A stretch of 64,000 bases of DNA, from positions 124,001 through 188,000 of the forward strand of contig NZ_BCZA01000007.1 of the NCBI RefSeq assembly GCF_001598475.1, read 5' to 3'. Within the stretch, counting starts at the first letter, position 1. Each line of letters begins with the position of its first letter. Of the stretch, positions 46,541 to 59,500 are shown one piece after another. The notes beneath the pieces are model-generated. The model saw only the letters and a list, made by a program, of their open reading frames with translations. It was not told where the DNA came from and searched no databases. Source of the stretch: Pantoea agglomerans NBRC 102470. GTDB lineage: Bacteria > Pseudomonadota > Gammaproteobacteria > Enterobacterales > Enterobacteriaceae. Both the position numbers and the translations under genes were made by a program.

Positions 46541-47524
46541 TCAGACTACGCCAGCGCGCAGCATGTCATGCATATGTACCACACCGAGCAGATGGTCGTC
46601 ATCGGCCACCAGAATCGAGGTAATGTTTTTGGTCTGCATCAGGTTCAGGGCTTCCACCGCCAGCATATTAGGCCGGACGCGGATGCCACCTGGCGTCATC
46701 ACTTCCCCGATGGTGGCGCGCTGGAAATCGATGCCCATATCAAAGATGCGGCGCAGGTCACCATCGGTAAAGATACCTTCAATTTTCATCAGGTCGTCGA
46801 CGATCACCGTCAGCCCCAGATTTTTGCGGGTAATCTCCAGCAGCGCATCGCGCAGCGAGGCGTCCCGTGTGACGTGCGGCAGTTCATCGCCACTGTGCAT
46901 GATATCAGCCACATGCAGCAGCAGTTTACGACCCAGCGCACCGCCAGGATGGGACAAAGCAAAGTCTTCGGCGGTGAAGCCGCGCGCTTCCAGCAGCGAA
47001 ACCGCCAGCGCGTCACCCATCACCAGCGTGGCCGTGGTGCTGGTGGTCGGTGCCAGACCCAGCGGGCAGGCTTCCTGCGGAACATGGACACACAGATGCA
47101 CATCGGCAACCCGGCCCATCGCACTGTCAGGCCTTCCGGTCATGCAGATCAGCGTAATGTGCTGACGCTTTAAAACCGGAATCAGCGCGAGGATTTCGTT
47201 CGACTCACCGCTGTTGGAGATGGCGATGACCACATCATTTTTGCTCACCATGCCCAGATCGCCATGGCTGGCTTCGGCCGGATGAACAAAAAAAGCGGGC
47301 GTGCCGGTACTGGCAAAGGTCGCCGCCATTTTTTTGCCGATATGGCCAGACTTGCCCATGCCCATCACCACCACTTTACCCTGACAGGCGTAGATCAGGG
47401 CGCAGGCGCGGGCGAAATCGTCGTTAATATATTGATCGAGTTGTTCCAGACCTTCGCGCTCAATGCGCAGTACGGTTTTCCCCGCCTGCTGGAAATCAAA
47501 TGCTGTTGGTTGCTGATATGACAT
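46541..47524 (-). CDS. kdsD: D-arabinose 5-phosphate isomerase KdsD
   Basis: The product is 327 residues (E. coli 328). An N-terminal SIS domain (VVMGMGKSGHIGKKMAATFASTGTPAFFVHPAEASHGDLG) is followed by two CBS domains (about 200-327). It makes arabinose 5-phosphate for KDO synthesis. It lies 16 bp downstream of yrbG. Confidence 0.98.
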   Translation of the reverse strand: MSYQQPTAFDFQQAGKTVLRIEREGLEQLDQYINDDFARACALIYACQGKVVVMGMGKSGHIGKKMAATFASTGTPAFFVHPAEASHGDLGMVSKNDVVIAISNSGESNEILALIPVLKRQHITLICMTGRPDSAMGRVADVHLCVHVPQEACPLGLAPTTSTTATLVMGDALAVSLLEARGFTAEDFALSHPGGALGRKLLLHVADIMHSGDELPHVTRDASLRDALLEITRKNLGLTVIVDDLMKIEGIFTDGDLRRIFDMGIDFQRATIGEVMTPGGIRVRPNMLAVEALNLMQTKNITSILVADDDHLLGVVHMHDMLRAGVV

Positions 47525-47540
47525 AGTGAGTCTGTCCTTG

Positions 47541-48521
47541 TTAGCCGTCCATGAATGCCGGCTGCATCCACAGCAGCGTCACCCAGACGAAGAAACCACA
47601 GAGTAAAAATAAGCCTGCCGTTCGGCCAACGCGGCGGCGACGTAGCAGGCAGAGCAGGGCAAACAGCACGCTGACTCCCAGCATCACCCAGTAATCACGG
47701 GCGAAGGCGTGATAATCGACACTGCCAGGGTGAATCAGCGCCGGCAGACCCAGCACAATGGCAATATTATAAATGTTGGCGCCGATCAGATTGCCGATCG
47801 CGATATCATCTTCGCCTTTCAGCGCACCGGCAATAACCGTTGCCAGCTCGGGCAGGCTGGTGCCCACGGCGATCAGCGTCAGGCCCATCACCAGTTCGCT
47901 GACGCCAAAATAGTCGGCAAACGCCGTGGCATTGTCGATCACCATTCGTGTCGACATCGGCAGGATAATCAGCGCGACGGCCAGCCAGAGAAAGGCCACC
48001 GTATTTCCGCTCTCTTCGCGTGGCAGCTCGGCCAGCTGCTCGCGGGTCAGGGTGTCGTTGTTATCCCGTTCTGCTTTACGCGCAATGCGAATCACCACCA
48101 TCAGATAAATCGCGGCAATGGCGATCAGGCCTATTCCATCCAGTCGACTAAGCTGATTGTCAAACAGCATGAAACCGCTGAGCAGGGTAACCAGCAACAT
48201 TAACGGCAGTTCACGGCGTATCAGATTAGAATGGACGCTGAGCGGGTGCATAAGCGCAGCGGCACCCAGGATGAGTAAAATATTGGTAATATTCGAGCCG
48301 AGCGCGGTGCCAACAGCAAGATCCATCTGGCCATGCTGCGCGGCGGAAAAGGAGAGGATCATCTCTGGCAGCGAGGTGCCGATGCTGACAACGGTCATGC
48401 CAATAATCAGTGGCGGGATGCCAAATGATCGACACAGTATAGAGGCGCTAAACACCAGACGATCGGCACCATATGCCAGTAAAAGCAAACCGATAATCAG
48501 CAGTGCAGAAGCTACGAACAT
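47541..48521 (-). CDS. yrbG: YrbG, sodium/calcium exchanger-family membrane protein
   Basis: The product is 326 residues from MFVASALLIIGLLLL, with AAGGAT upstream. About ten transmembrane helices form two inverted halves. The alpha-repeat motifs are GMTVVSIGTSLPEM and GLTLIAVGTSLPELA, with GSNITNIL and GANIYNIA. E. coli YrbG has no firmly assigned substrate. It is divergent from mlaF and heads the LPS transport gene run. Upstream residues of the open frame lack similarity. Confidence 0.95.
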   Translation of the reverse strand: MFVASALLIIGLLLLAYGADRLVFSASILCRSFGIPPLIIGMTVVSIGTSLPEMILSFSAAQHGQMDLAVGTALGSNITNILLILGAAALMHPLSVHSNLIRRELPLMLLVTLLSGFMLFDNQLSRLDGIGLIAIAAIYLMVVIRIARKAERDNNDTLTREQLAELPREESGNTVAFLWLAVALIILPMSTRMVIDNATAFADYFGVSELVMGLTLIAVGTSLPELATVIAGALKGEDDIAIGNLIGANIYNIAIVLGLPALIHPGSVDYHAFARDYWVMLGVSVLFALLCLLRRRRVGRTAGLFLLCGFFVWVTLLWMQPAFMDG

Positions 48522-48748
48522 GAAAAATCCTTGCGTAAAAACCCAGGCCGGCAATGCCTTTCCCGACCGGTTTAAGGTTCTGTTTGGCGAGACAGGCGCT
48601 GATTTTGACCGTCCGGACGGCAAAAGTAAATTTAATGACCATTTTCGCCAAATCTTAGCGGTAAGTTTCTGTAAAGCTATCGTGAATCAGGACCGAACAG
48701 GCTACCATCGTACCCCATGTTTACGCCCGATCCTTACAAGAGGTTATA

Positions 48749-49564
48749 ATGATCCAGCAGCAATCGAATCTGGTTGAGGTTCGTGGCGTGAGTTTTTCGC
48801 GCGGAGATCGCACCATCTTCGATGACATTTCGCTGACCGTGCCAAAAGGCAAAGTGACGGCGATAATGGGGCCGTCGGGGATAGGAAAAACCACGCTGCT
48901 ACGCTTGATTGGGGGGCAACTTCAGCCGACCCGCGGTGAAATCTTTTTCCGTGGTGAAAACATTCCGTCATTGTCTCGCACTAAATTGTACGAAGCGCGC
49001 AAAAAAATGAGCATGCTGTTCCAGTCTGGCGCGCTGTTTACTGACCTGACGGTCTATGAAAATGTTGCCTGGCCGCTGCGTGAACATACCCGTCTGCCTC
49101 CTCCGCTGCTGCACAGCACAGTGCTGATGAAGCTGGAAGCGGTGGGTCTGCGTGGCGCGGCCCAGCTGAAGCCCGCGGAGCTGTCGGGCGGAATGGCGCG
49201 TCGTGTGGCACTGGCGCGCGCTATCGCGCTGGAGCCGGAACTGATCATGTTTGATGAGCCTTTCGTCGGTCAGGATCCGATCACGATGGGCGTGCTGGTA
49301 AAACTCATTGATGAACTGAACCATGCTCTGGGCCTGACCTGTATTGTGGTCTCGCACGACGTACCGGAAGTACTGAGTATTGCGGACTATGCCTATATCG
49401 TGGCCGGACAAAAAATTATCGCACACGGCACCACGCCGGAGTTGCGAGCGAACAATGACCCGCGCGTTCGCCAGTTTATTGATGGCGATGCGGATGGTCC
49501 GGTTCCCTTCCGTTTTCCTGCCGGCGACTATCTCGCTGATTTAACCGGCTCAGGGAGTAACTAA
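48749..49564 (+). CDS. mlaF: Phospholipid ABC transporter ATPase MlaF
   Basis: The product is 271 residues. Walker [10 protein letters not shown], signature LSGGMARR and Walker [14 protein letters not shown] are present. MlaF with MlaE, MlaD and MlaB forms the inner-membrane complex that maintains outer-membrane lipid asymmetry. First gene of mlaFEDCB, with only 1-15 bp between or overlapping genes. Confidence 0.98.
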   Translation: MIQQQSNLVEVRGVSFSRGDRTIFDDISLTVPKGKVTAIMGPSGIGKTTLLRLIGGQLQPTRGEIFFRGENIPSLSRTKLYEARKKMSMLFQSGALFTDLTVYENVAWPLREHTRLPPPLLHSTVLMKLEAVGLRGAAQLKPAELSGGMARRVALARAIALEPELIMFDEPFVGQDPITMGVLVKLIDELNHALGLTCIVVSHDVPEVLSIADYAYIVAGQKIIAHGTTPELRANNDPRVRQFIDGDADGPVPFRFPAGDYLADLTGSGSN

Positions 49565-49568
49565 ACTG

Positions 49569-50351
49569 ATGGTGTTGAAGGCGCTGGCGACATTTGGACG
49601 TCAGGGAATTGAAACGTGCGCCAGTTTTGGACGCGCAGGACTCATGCTCTTTCATGCGCTGGTGGGCAAGCCAGCGTTCCGCAGACACACGCCGCTACTG
49701 ATTAAACAACTTTATAGCGTCGGCGTGCTGTCGCTGCTGATCATCGTGGTTTCCGGTCTGTTTATCGGCATGGTGCTTGGCCTTCAGGGTTATCTGGTCT
49801 TAAACACCTATGGCGCGGAAACCAGCCTCGGTATGCTGGTGGCGCTGTCATTGCTGCGCGAACTGGGGCCGGTTGTGACCGCGCTGCTGTTCGCCGGACG
49901 GGCAGGGTCTGCGCTGACCGCCGAAATCGGCCTGATGAAGGCCACCGAACAGCTCTCCAGTATGGAGATGATGGCGGTTGACCCGTTGCGCCGGGTGGTC
50001 TCGCCGCGCTTCTGGGCCGGTTTTATCAGTATGCCGTTACTGACGCTAATTTTTACCGCGGTAGGGATTGCCGGTGGGGCGCTGGTCGGGGTGAGCTGGA
50101 AAGGGATTGATCCTGGTTTCTTCTGGTCGGCGATGCAGAATGCCGTCGATTTTCGTGCCGATGTGGTTAACTGCCTGATTAAAAGTGCGGTATTTGCCAT
50201 TACCGTGACGTGGATTGCGCTGTTTAACGGCTATGATGCGATTCCAACCTCTGAAGGGATCAGTCGCGCGACGACGCGCACTGTGGTGCACGCGTCACTG
50301 GCGGTGCTCGGATTGGATTTTGTGCTGACAGCACTGATGTTTGGGAATTGA
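49569..50351 (+). CDS. mlaE: Phospholipid ABC transporter permease MlaE
   Basis: The product is 260 residues (E. coli 260). It has the MlaE/YrbE permease fold with an N-terminal amphipathic helix and five to six transmembrane helices. The family segment [23 protein letters not shown] is intact. It starts four bases after mlaF. Confidence 0.98.
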   Translation: MVLKALATFGRQGIETCASFGRAGLMLFHALVGKPAFRRHTPLLIKQLYSVGVLSLLIIVVSGLFIGMVLGLQGYLVLNTYGAETSLGMLVALSLLRELGPVVTALLFAGRAGSALTAEIGLMKATEQLSSMEMMAVDPLRRVVSPRFWAGFISMPLLTLIFTAVGIAGGALVGVSWKGIDPGFFWSAMQNAVDFRADVVNCLIKSAVFAITVTWIALFNGYDAIPTSEGISRATTRTVVHASLAVLGLDFVLTALMFGN

Positions 50352-50355
50352 TGCA

Positions 50356-50901
50356 ATGCAAAGCAAAAAAAGCGAAATCTGGGTTGGCATATTTATGATT
50401 ATGGCGTTGCTGGCGGCGCTGTTTCTCGCGCTGCGCGTCGCCGATTTAAAGTCAATGGGCACCGAGCCGACGTGGAAGCTCTACGCCACCTTTGACAATA
50501 TTGGTGGTCTCAAAGCCAGTTCGCCGGTCAAGATTGGTGGGGTGGTGATTGGCCGGGTGACCGACATTGAGTTAGAGCCGAAAACGCTGCTGCCGCGTGT
50601 CACCATGGACATCAGCGATCAGTATGCGAATAAAATTTCAGACACCAGCTCGCTGGCGGTTCGCACTCAGGGACTACTGGGTGAGCAATTCCTGGCACTC
50701 AATTTAGGATTTGACGATCCTGAACTGGGTTCGGCGATGCTGAAAGATGGCGATACGCTGCGCGATACGAAATCCGCCATGGTGCTCGAAGACCTGATCG
50801 GTCAGTTCCTTTATAAGAGCGGCGATAATAAACAAAACAGTGAAAACAAGGATGCGCAGGAAGGCGACAGTGCTGCGCCTGCGGCACCGGCTCAACCTTA
50901 A
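50356..50901 (+). CDS. mlaD: Phospholipid transport MCE protein MlaD
   Basis: The product is 181 residues from MQSKKSEIWVGIF (E. coli 183). One transmembrane helix, then an MCE domain with ATFDNIGGLKASSPVKIGGVVIGRV. MlaD forms a hexameric ring on MlaFEB. The C-terminal tail is rich in alanine, glutamate and proline. It starts four bases after mlaE. Confidence 0.98.
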   Translation: MQSKKSEIWVGIFMIMALLAALFLALRVADLKSMGTEPTWKLYATFDNIGGLKASSPVKIGGVVIGRVTDIELEPKTLLPRVTMDISDQYANKISDTSSLAVRTQGLLGEQFLALNLGFDDPELGSAMLKDGDTLRDTKSAMVLEDLIGQFLYKSGDNKQNSENKDAQEGDSAAPAAPAQP

Positions 50902-50916
50902 AGAAGAGGGTATACC

Positions 50917-51552
50917 ATGTTTAAACGTTTACTGATGATTGCCATGCTGGTGGTTGCGGTACCGCTGACGGCAACCGCAGCCGATCAGAGCAACCCCTAC
51001 AAACTGATGAATGAAGCGGCGCAAAAGACGTTCACCCGTCTGAAAAACGAGCAGCCGAAAATCAAGCAGGACCCTAACTACCTGCGTCAGATTGTGCGTC
51101 AGGAGCTGCTGCCTTATGTGCAGATCAAATATGCGGGCGCGTTAGTGCTGGGCCGCTACTATCGTGATTCCACGCCCGCTCAGCGTGAAGCCTACTTCAG
51201 CGCCTTTGGTGACTATCTGGCGCAGGCTTATGGTCAGGCACTGGCACTGTACAACGGACAGAGCTACCAGATTCAACCTGAGCAGCCGTTAGGCGATGCC
51301 CAGATTGTCGCTATTCGCGTTTCCATTATCGATCCAAATGGCCGTCCACCGGTTCGCCTCGACTTCCAGTGGCGTAAAAACAGCCAGAGCGGTAACTGGC
51401 AGGCGTATGACATGATCGCTGAAGGCGTCAGCATGATCACCACCAAACAAAATGAGTGGAGCGATCTGTTACGTACCAAAGGTATCGATGGTCTGACGGC
51501 GCAGCTGAAATCTTCTGCGGCACAGCCAATCACGCTGGATAAACAACAATAA
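50917..51552 (+). CDS. mlaC: Periplasmic phospholipid-binding protein MlaC
   Basis: The product is 211 residues (E. coli 211), with a signal peptide ending near ATAA (about 21). MlaC shuttles phospholipids between MlaA-OmpC and Mla[33 protein letters not shown] is a conserved family stretch. Its stop overlaps the mlaB start by one base (TAATG). Confidence 0.98.
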   Translation: MFKRLLMIAMLVVAVPLTATAADQSNPYKLMNEAAQKTFTRLKNEQPKIKQDPNYLRQIVRQELLPYVQIKYAGALVLGRYYRDSTPAQREAYFSAFGDYLAQAYGQALALYNGQSYQIQPEQPLGDAQIVAIRVSIIDPNGRPPVRLDFQWRKNSQSGNWQAYDMIAEGVSMITTKQNEWSDLLRTKGIDGLTAQLKSSAAQPITLDKQQ

Positions 51553-51857
51553 TGCACGAATCGTTACGCTGGGAGCGGGAAGCCAGCACGCTATTACTGA
51601 AAGGCGAACTGGATCGCGACACGTTGATGAGCCTGTGGCAGCAACGTGAAACGCTGATTAAAGATGTCGATACCATCGACGTCGCGGCGCTGGAGCGTGT
51701 GGACTCTTCCGGGCTTGCCCTGCTGGTGCATCTGCGGGAAATCGCGCGGGCACAGGGTATTACCCCTCGCTTTACGGGCATCAGCGACAAACTGCATTCG
51801 CTGATTACGCTTTACAATCTGCAACAGATTATTGTTTCTGCGGATAAAAGCGCCTGA
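51552..51857 (+). CDS. mlaB: STAS-domain protein MlaB
   Basis: The product is 101 residues (E. coli 97). The STAS-domain motif ERVDSSGLALLVHL is clear. MlaB binds MlaF and is needed for complex activity. It ends the operon and is followed by a terminator. Confidence 0.97.
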   Translation: MHESLRWEREASTLLLKGELDRDTLMSLWQQRETLIKDVDTIDVAALERVDSSGLALLVHLREIARAQGITPRFTGISDKLHSLITLYNLQQIIVSADKSA

Positions 51858-51874
51858 TATCCGGTTGTTATGCT

Positions 51875-51901
51875 AAGCCCCTGTTTTCAACAGGGGCTTT
51901 T
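51875..51901 (+). terminator. mlaFEDCB terminator
   Basis: AAGCCCCTG/CAGGGGCTT stem with a T-run, 17 bp after mlaB. Confidence 0.85.
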
Positions 51902-51970
51902 GCGTATTTAAGAGTCAGCCGCTTTCCTCTACTATGTCAGCCTTATTATTATTAAGTGAAGTTAAGCCCA

Positions 51971-52228
51971 ATGGAAAACAGTGAAATTCAGGCCGTGCTG
52001 ATGGCAGCATTGCCTTTAGACGAAGTGCATGTGATGAGCAATGATGGCAGCCATTTTCAGGTGATCGCCGTAGGCGAACTGTTTGGCGAACTGAGCCGCG
52101 TGAAAAAGCAGCAGGCTGTCTACGCGCCGCTGATGGAATTTATCGCGGATAACCGCATTCATGCTGTCTCTATCAAAACCTATACTCCCGCTGAATGGGC
52201 GCGTGACCGTAAACTCAACGGTTTCTGA
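51971..52228 (+). CDS. ibaG: BolA-family protein IbaG
   Basis: The product is 85 residues from [15 protein letters not shown] (E. coli 84). BolA-like fold with the conserved [11 protein letters not shown] strand and the C-terminal [15 protein letters not shown]; the invariant histidine for 2Fe-2S sharing with glutaredoxin (NRIHAVSIK) is present. IbaG is acid-induced in E. coli. murA follows after 66 bp. Confidence 0.96.
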   Translation: MENSEIQAVLMAALPLDEVHVMSNDGSHFQVIAVGELFGELSRVKKQQAVYAPLMEFIADNRIHAVSIKTYTPAEWARDRKLNGF

Positions 52229-52279
52229 TCCCCAGCGGGGTGAACTCGTCGCTGGCGAGTCCAATCTTTAGCTAGTTAA

Positions 52280-53554
<1,275 letters not shown>

Positions 53555-53576
53555 TCCCGCAGATGCTCTGAAAGAG

Positions 53577-53605
53577 CCAGCCCCCTTTGGGGGCTGGTTT
53601 TTTTT
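53577..53605 (+). terminator. murA terminator
   Basis: CCAGCCCCC-TTT-GGGGGCTGG hairpin with eight T. It lies between convergent murA and sfsB. Confidence 0.93.
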
Positions 53606-53627
53606 CGCCTGAGGATCGCCTGAGTTT

Positions 53628-53912
53628 TCAGGCGGTATCGGAATGATCGACAGGCGCCCGGATACGTTTTCTGCGATCCAGCAGGCAGTGGGTCTCGGGA
53701 TCGTAATAGCGGCTGGGCCAGATCTCACAAGGATGAACCTTGATCGCGTCAGCGATCAACCATTCGCCCTTGGGCCATGGACGCGTGAGCGCATTAGCCA
53801 GCGTTGATGAACTGAGACCTGCTGCGCGTGATAGCGCCGCGAGTGTCATTCCACGCTTATGCAGCGCCGCGATAATGTCAGCCGGGTGCCAGTCTTCCAT
53901 CCTTTTTTGCAT
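53628..53912 (-). CDS. sfsB: Nlp/Ner-type DNA-binding protein SfsB
   Basis: The product is 94 residues (E. coli 92) with a helix-turn-helix like phage Ner: DWHPADIIAALHKRGMTLAALSRAAGLSSSTLANALTRPWPKGEWLIADAI, then EIWPSRYYDPETH. In E. coli high copy number stimulates maltose genes; the native role is unclear. Same order as E. coli: ispB-sfsB facing murA. The 237-bp gap to ispB (53913-54149) shows no further gene. Confidence 0.93.
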   Translation of the reverse strand: MQKRMEDWHPADIIAALHKRGMTLAALSRAAGLSSSTLANALTRPWPKGEWLIADAIKVHPCEIWPSRYYDPETHCLLDRRKRIRAPVDHSDTA

Positions 53913-54149
53913 ATCCTGTTCTCCTTTTCCCTGTCATTGCGTCGTCCAGCAGGACGTGAGCTTTCCTTTTTACCGTTATCTGGAAAGATTGAGGTTTTTA
54001 TAGCAAATAGTTCCCATTAGTTTCCAGTAATATTTGGATCCAGCATCTGATCTGTGGGGTGGCATGCAAAAGGAGTGCAACAGCTAAGAGATAACAAAAA
54101 GAAGTGAGAGCAGGGACGTAAAACGGAGCCTGTCAGGCTCCGTGAGGGA

Positions 54150-55121
54150 TCAGAAATCGCGCTGAACTGACATGTGCGCCAGCGACTCCAGCGCACTGCG
54201 CCACGGCGATTCGGGCAGAATACGCAAGGCGTCAATGGCTTTATCCGCTTCCTGTTCGGCGCGGCTGCGCGTCCATTCGAGTGAACCACACTGATTCATC
54301 GCTTCCAGTACCGGTTCCAGCAGATGGCGGCCATTTCCCTGCTCAATGGCTTCACGGATCATCTTCGCCTGCTCAGGTGAGCCGTGCTGCATAGCATGCA
54401 GCAGTGGCAGCGTGGGTTTGCCTTCACTCAGATCATCGCCGGTATTTTTGCCCAGCGTCTCGCCGTCAGCACTGTAATCCAGTAAGTCGTCAATTAACTG
54501 GAAAGCGGTGCCCAGATAGCGCCCATAATCCTGTAGCGCTTTTTCCTCTTCAGGTGTGGCTTCAGCCAGTATCGCCGAGGCCTGCGAGGCCGCTTCAAAC
54601 AGACGCGCGGTCTTGCTGTAAATCACGCGCATGTAACTCTCTTCGGTGATGTCGGGATCGTTGACGTTCATCAGCTGCAGGACTTCGCCCTCAGCAATCA
54701 CGTTTACCGCTTCTGACATCAGCGCCAGGATACGCAGCGAACCCATGCTGGTCATCATCTGGAAGGCGCGGGTGTAAATAAAATCACCGACCAGCACGCT
54801 TGCCGCATTGCCAAACGCCGCGTTCGCGGTCGCTTTGCCACGACGCATATCGGATTCATCCACGACATCGTCATGCAGCAGCGTGGCGGTGTGGATAAAT
54901 TCGATCAGCGCCGCATTGGTCACGTGCAGATCGCCCTTGTAGCCCATGGCACGTGCGGATAGCACGGCAATCATGGGACGGATACGCTTGCCCCCACCAC
55001 TGATGATGTAGTAGCCCAACTGGTTGATGAGCGAGACATCTGAATTCAGCTGGTCGAGGATGGTCTGGTTAACGGCAGCCATATCCTGTGCGGTTAATTC
55101 ATTAATCTGTTCTAAGTTCAT
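54150..55121 (-). CDS. ispB: Octaprenyl diphosphate synthase IspB
   Basis: The product is 323 residues (E. coli 323). It elongates farnesyl diphosphate to the octaprenyl side chain of ubiquinone and menaquinone. First aspartate-rich motif LLHDDVVDESD (Asp84, Asp85, Asp88) and second motif LIDDLLDYSAD are intact. Divergent from rplU, with 257 bp between starts. Confidence 0.98.
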   Translation of the reverse strand: MNLEQINELTAQDMAAVNQTILDQLNSDVSLINQLGYYIISGGGKRIRPMIAVLSARAMGYKGDLHVTNAALIEFIHTATLLHDDVVDESDMRRGKATANAAFGNAASVLVGDFIYTRAFQMMTSMGSLRILALMSEAVNVIAEGEVLQLMNVNDPDITEESYMRVIYSKTARLFEAASQASAILAEATPEEEKALQDYGRYLGTAFQLIDDLLDYSADGETLGKNTGDDLSEGKPTLPLLHAMQHGSPEQAKMIREAIEQGNGRHLLEPVLEAMNQCGSLEWTRSRAEQEADKAIDALRILPESPWRSALESLAHMSVQRDF

Positions 55122-55278
55122 TCGTCTTTTCAGCTATGACTCGTTATCTCTGCCATGGTAAGTGCTTTTACCCAGCCAGCGTTCAGGTAATCTGTTACTG
55201 ATTGTACTTGAATTTTCTGCCTGAGAAACGGTTGCATTCAGCCTGTGTTTTTTTTCTGCAAGAGTGTGCAAAGTGCTC

Positions 55279-55307
55279 TTGTCTTCTTCTGGAGTTTTGC
55301 GTAGAAT
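55279..55307 (+). promoter_or_regulatory. Sigma-70 promoter of rplU-rpmA
   Basis: TTGTCT (55279-55284), 17-bp spacer, TAGAAT (55302-55307). Transcription would start near 55314, about 65 bases before rplU. It overlaps a small hairpin AAGAG...CTCTT. Confidence 0.8.
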
Positions 55308-55378
55308 TCGCGCCCTATTGTGAATATTTAGCGCGCCGCCTGATGAACTAAAAGGCAAGCGCAGAAGCGGAGTTTTAT

Positions 55379-55690
55379 ATGTACGCGGTTTTCCAAAGTG
55401 GTGGTAAACAACACCGAGTAAGCGAAGGTCAGACCGTTCGCCTGGAAAAGCTGGACATCGCAACCGGTGAAACGATTGAGTTTGACCAGGTTCTGATGAT
55501 TGCTAATGGCGAAGACGTGAAAATCGGCGCGCCACTGGTTTCAGGCGGAATGATCAAGGCAGAAGTTGTTGCTCACGGTCGTGGCGAGAAAATTAAGATC
55601 GTTAAGTTTCGTCGTCGTAAGCACTACCGTAAGCAAGCAGGCCATCGCCAGTGGTTCACTGATGTGAAAATCACTGGTATCACGGCATAA
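55379..55690 (+). CDS. rplU: 50S ribosomal protein L21
   Basis: The product is 103 residues (E. coli 103), [26 protein letters not shown]. The C-terminal L21 signature [26 protein letters not shown] is intact. It is followed 15 bp later by rpmA. Confidence 0.99.
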   Translation: MYAVFQSGGKQHRVSEGQTVRLEKLDIATGETIEFDQVLMIANGEDVKIGAPLVSGGMIKAEVVAHGRGEKIKIVKFRRRKHYRKQAGHRQWFTDVKITGITA

Positions 55691-55702
55691 GAGGAGATCT
55701 GA

Positions 55703-55963
<261 letters not shown>

Positions 55964-56009
55964 GGTTGTCGTGACGCAGACGTTTAACGTCTGAACGCAC
56001 GAATTGAAG

Positions 56010-56035
56010 GCCCCGCAGCTCCTGCGGGGCTTTTT
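56010..56035 (+). terminator. rplU-rpmA terminator
   Basis: GCCCCGCAG/CTGCGGGGC stem with a 3-base loop, then TTTTT. Confidence 0.92.
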
Positions 56036-56202
56036 ACATTCTGCGGTCTGTTGCGGTAAAAGCGACGCATCACAAAAGTTTGCTGTACACTTTATGTACG
56101 CACTGGCGAAAGCCAATCCTGATTTATCCGCCGCTGGTCAGCGCAGAAGACCCTGGCGGACCCGTCTGCAGAGTGCTGCAGGCGATTGTGTGACGGAGAT
56201 AG

Positions 56203-57378
<1,176 letters not shown>

Positions 57379-57405
57379 CCGATCGCCTGCTACAGCGTGA
57401 TATGC

Positions 57406-57444
57406 AATGCCCCCTTTCAGGCCTGAAAGGGGGCATTGTTCTTT
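57406..57444 (+). terminator. obgE terminator
   Basis: Perfect 12-bp stem AATGCCCCCTTT/AAAGGGGGCATT, then GTTCTTT. It separates convergent obgE and entH. Confidence 0.88.
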
Positions 57445-57450
57445 CTGCAG

Positions 57451-57870
57451 CTAGCTCATCACCGCCACACTCAGTCGCGCACTGCAGCACAGCTGATCCC
57501 GACCGTTCCGAATCTCAATCTGCCAGCTCTGACTGCGTTTACCCAGATGCAGTGGACGGCAAATTCCCCGCACCAGACCGGCAGAAACCGCACGATGATG
57601 GCTGGCATTCACTTCTACGCCAACCACGCTGCTGCCTTCCTCAACCGCCAGATATCCGGCAATTGAGCCCATCGACTCCGCCAGCACCACGGACGCACCG
57701 CCATGCAGCAGCCCGAACGGCTGTTGCGTACGGGCATCGACCGGCATCGTCGCTTCCAGATAATCATCACCTATCAGGGTAAAAACGATACCCAGATGGG
57801 CCACCAGAGAGTTCTCACCCAGCGCATTCAGGGCGGGAAGATCAATGGATCGCTTCCAGATCGCTGTCAT
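57451..57870 (-). CDS. entH: Enterobactin proofreading thioesterase EntH
   Basis: The product is 139 residues (E. coli 137). Hotdog-fold thioesterase with [17 protein letters not shown] (His56, Glu65). It hydrolyses misloaded acyl groups from the EntB carrier domain. It starts two bases after entA and is the last gene of the entCEBAH operon. Confidence 0.97.
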   Translation of the reverse strand: MTAIWKRSIDLPALNALGENSLVAHLGIVFTLIGDDYLEATMPVDARTQQPFGLLHGGASVVLAESMGSIAGYLAVEEGSSVVGVEVNASHHRAVSAGLVRGICRPLHLGKRSQSWQIEIRNGRDQLCCSARLSVAVMS

Positions 57871-57872
57871 TA

Positions 57873-58631
57873 TCAGGCTCCCAGGGTTGCGCCACCATCA
57901 ACCACAATATCCTGCAGCGTCACATGGCTGGCAAGATCCGACGCGAGAAACAATACGGTGGCTGCAATTTCCTGCGGCTGCGCGATCTTGCCCAGCGGGA
58001 TACCCAGCTTGAACTGATCCGGGAAGCCGGCAATCATCTCCTGCTCACCCGTCGGTGTGTGCCACAGGCTGCGCTGCATATCGGTGTCGGTGGAACCCGG
58101 TGAAACGATGTTGCAACGGACGCCATAGGGCGCCATCTCCAGACCCACGGTCTGACAGAGACTGCGCAGCGCCGCTTTTGAAGCGCCATAAGCGGACATG
58201 CCAATACGCGGGGCATGAGCCGAATTAGACGCGACGGTGACGATGGCACCGGCGCGCTGTTCGCGAAAGCGTGGCAATGTTTGCTGGAACAGATTAAACG
58301 CGCCGCCCGCATTGACGTTAAGACACGCCTGCCAGTCGGCAAACGACAGCTCATCGGTGGCACCAATCCGTAAGATACCGGCTGCGTTGACCAGCACATC
58401 AATGCGCGGTTGCACGGCCAATACGCGCTGGCAGATCGTTTTGACCTGCGCCGGATCGGCCACATCCATCGTGTGGCAGGGATACGGGTAATCATGGCCC
58501 TTAAAACGTTGATCAAAGGCCTCGACCTGTGCGCCAGCCTGATGAAAGGCTAACGCAGTATGATAGCCGATGCCCTGGCCGGCACCGGTTACCCAGACGA
58601 TTTTACCGCTGAAGTCGAATGTGTGGCTCAT
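57873..58631 (-). CDS. entA: 2,3-dihydro-2,3-dihydroxybenzoate dehydrogenase EntA
   Basis: The product is 252 residues from [22 protein letters not shown] (E. coli 248). Short-chain dehydrogenase with GAGQGIG cofactor loop and the YGASK active site (Tyr148, Lys152). It makes 2,3-dihydroxybenzoate. Its ATG overlaps the entB stop (ATGA). An in-frame extension upstream would run into entB and is not needed. Confidence 0.97.
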   Translation of the reverse strand: MSHTFDFSGKIVWVTGAGQGIGYHTALAFHQAGAQVEAFDQRFKGHDYPYPCHTMDVADPAQVKTICQRVLAVQPRIDVLVNAAGILRIGATDELSFADWQACLNVNAGGAFNLFQQTLPRFREQRAGAIVTVASNSAHAPRIGMSAYGASKAALRSLCQTVGLEMAPYGVRCNIVSPGSTDTDMQRSLWHTPTGEQEMIAGFPDQFKLGIPLGKIAQPQEIAATVLFLASDLASHVTLQDIVVDGGATLGA

Positions 58632-59482
58632 TTCGCCGGCTCCCGCGTCAGCAGCGCCCACCAGCCATCAATGCTCGGATTTTTCGCCAGGCTGACGAAA
58701 TCGATATCACGATGTACCTGACGCCAGCGTGCCGCCAGCGCCATCACGCGTACTGAGTCCAGACCGTAATCAATCAGGTTTTCATCATCTTCCGGCACCT
58801 CATCATCTTCCAGCAGCGGCAGGATCAACGCGCGCAAATCATCTTTGCTGAGTGGCACAGGCATCAGATCGGCGGTCATCACCACTTTTCCGCTACGGCC
58901 CGCGGTGTAGGTCAGCGCCATCATATGTTCCTCACGGCTGAAGTCAGCCAGCGCATCGGCCACCATAAACGGCTGAATATTGCGCATAAACGCATCGGTG
59001 GCGGTGGTCAGGCAGCCAATATGGGCATAGACGCCGGTGATAATCAGCTGATCGCGACCCATCTCCTGCAGGATCGACTCCAGCGGCGAGCGGTGAAATG
59101 CACTGTAGCGCCATTTGGTCAGGACCTGATCGTCCTCATCCGGTGCCAGCGCATCCACGATCTTCTGCTGATCGGGATGTTTATTCAGGCCCGGTCCCCA
59201 CATGTCGTTGAGCAGCGCACGATCTTCATCGCTCTGCGCGTTTGGCTGAGCGGTGTAAAACACCGGAATACCCTGCGCTTTGCAGTAGCGACGCAGCCGG
59301 GCAATATTGTCGACTACCTGCTCAACCAGCGGGCTATTTTCGCCCCAGAAGTTGAGAAAATAGCGCTGCATATCGTGGATCAGCAGGGCGGCGCGGTCCG
59401 GCTCCAGCATCCATTTCACTTTGTTGTTGGGCAACTCGGTGGCGGCTGGCAGTGGATAAGAGGTCAGTTGTGGAATAGCCAT
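58628..59482 (-). CDS. entB: Isochorismatase / aryl carrier protein EntB
   Basis: The product is 284 residues (E. coli 285). The isochorismatase domain (about 1-210; LLIHDMQRYFLNFW, GVYAHIGCLTTA) makes 2,3-dihydro-2,3-dihydroxybenzoate. The C-terminal aryl carrier domain has the phosphopantetheine site Ser243 in DYGLDSVRV. It lies 18 bp after entE. Confidence 0.98.
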   Translation of the reverse strand: MAIPQLTSYPLPAATELPNNKVKWMLEPDRAALLIHDMQRYFLNFWGENSPLVEQVVDNIARLRRYCKAQGIPVFYTAQPNAQSDEDRALLNDMWGPGLNKHPDQQKIVDALAPDEDDQVLTKWRYSAFHRSPLESILQEMGRDQLIITGVYAHIGCLTTATDAFMRNIQPFMVADALADFSREEHMMALTYTAGRSGKVVMTADLMPVPLSKDDLRALILPLLEDDEVPEDDENLIDYGLDSVRVMALAARWRQVHRDIDFVSLAKNPSIDGWWALLTREPAK

Positions 59483-59500
59483 TGAAAATCTCCGGACAGA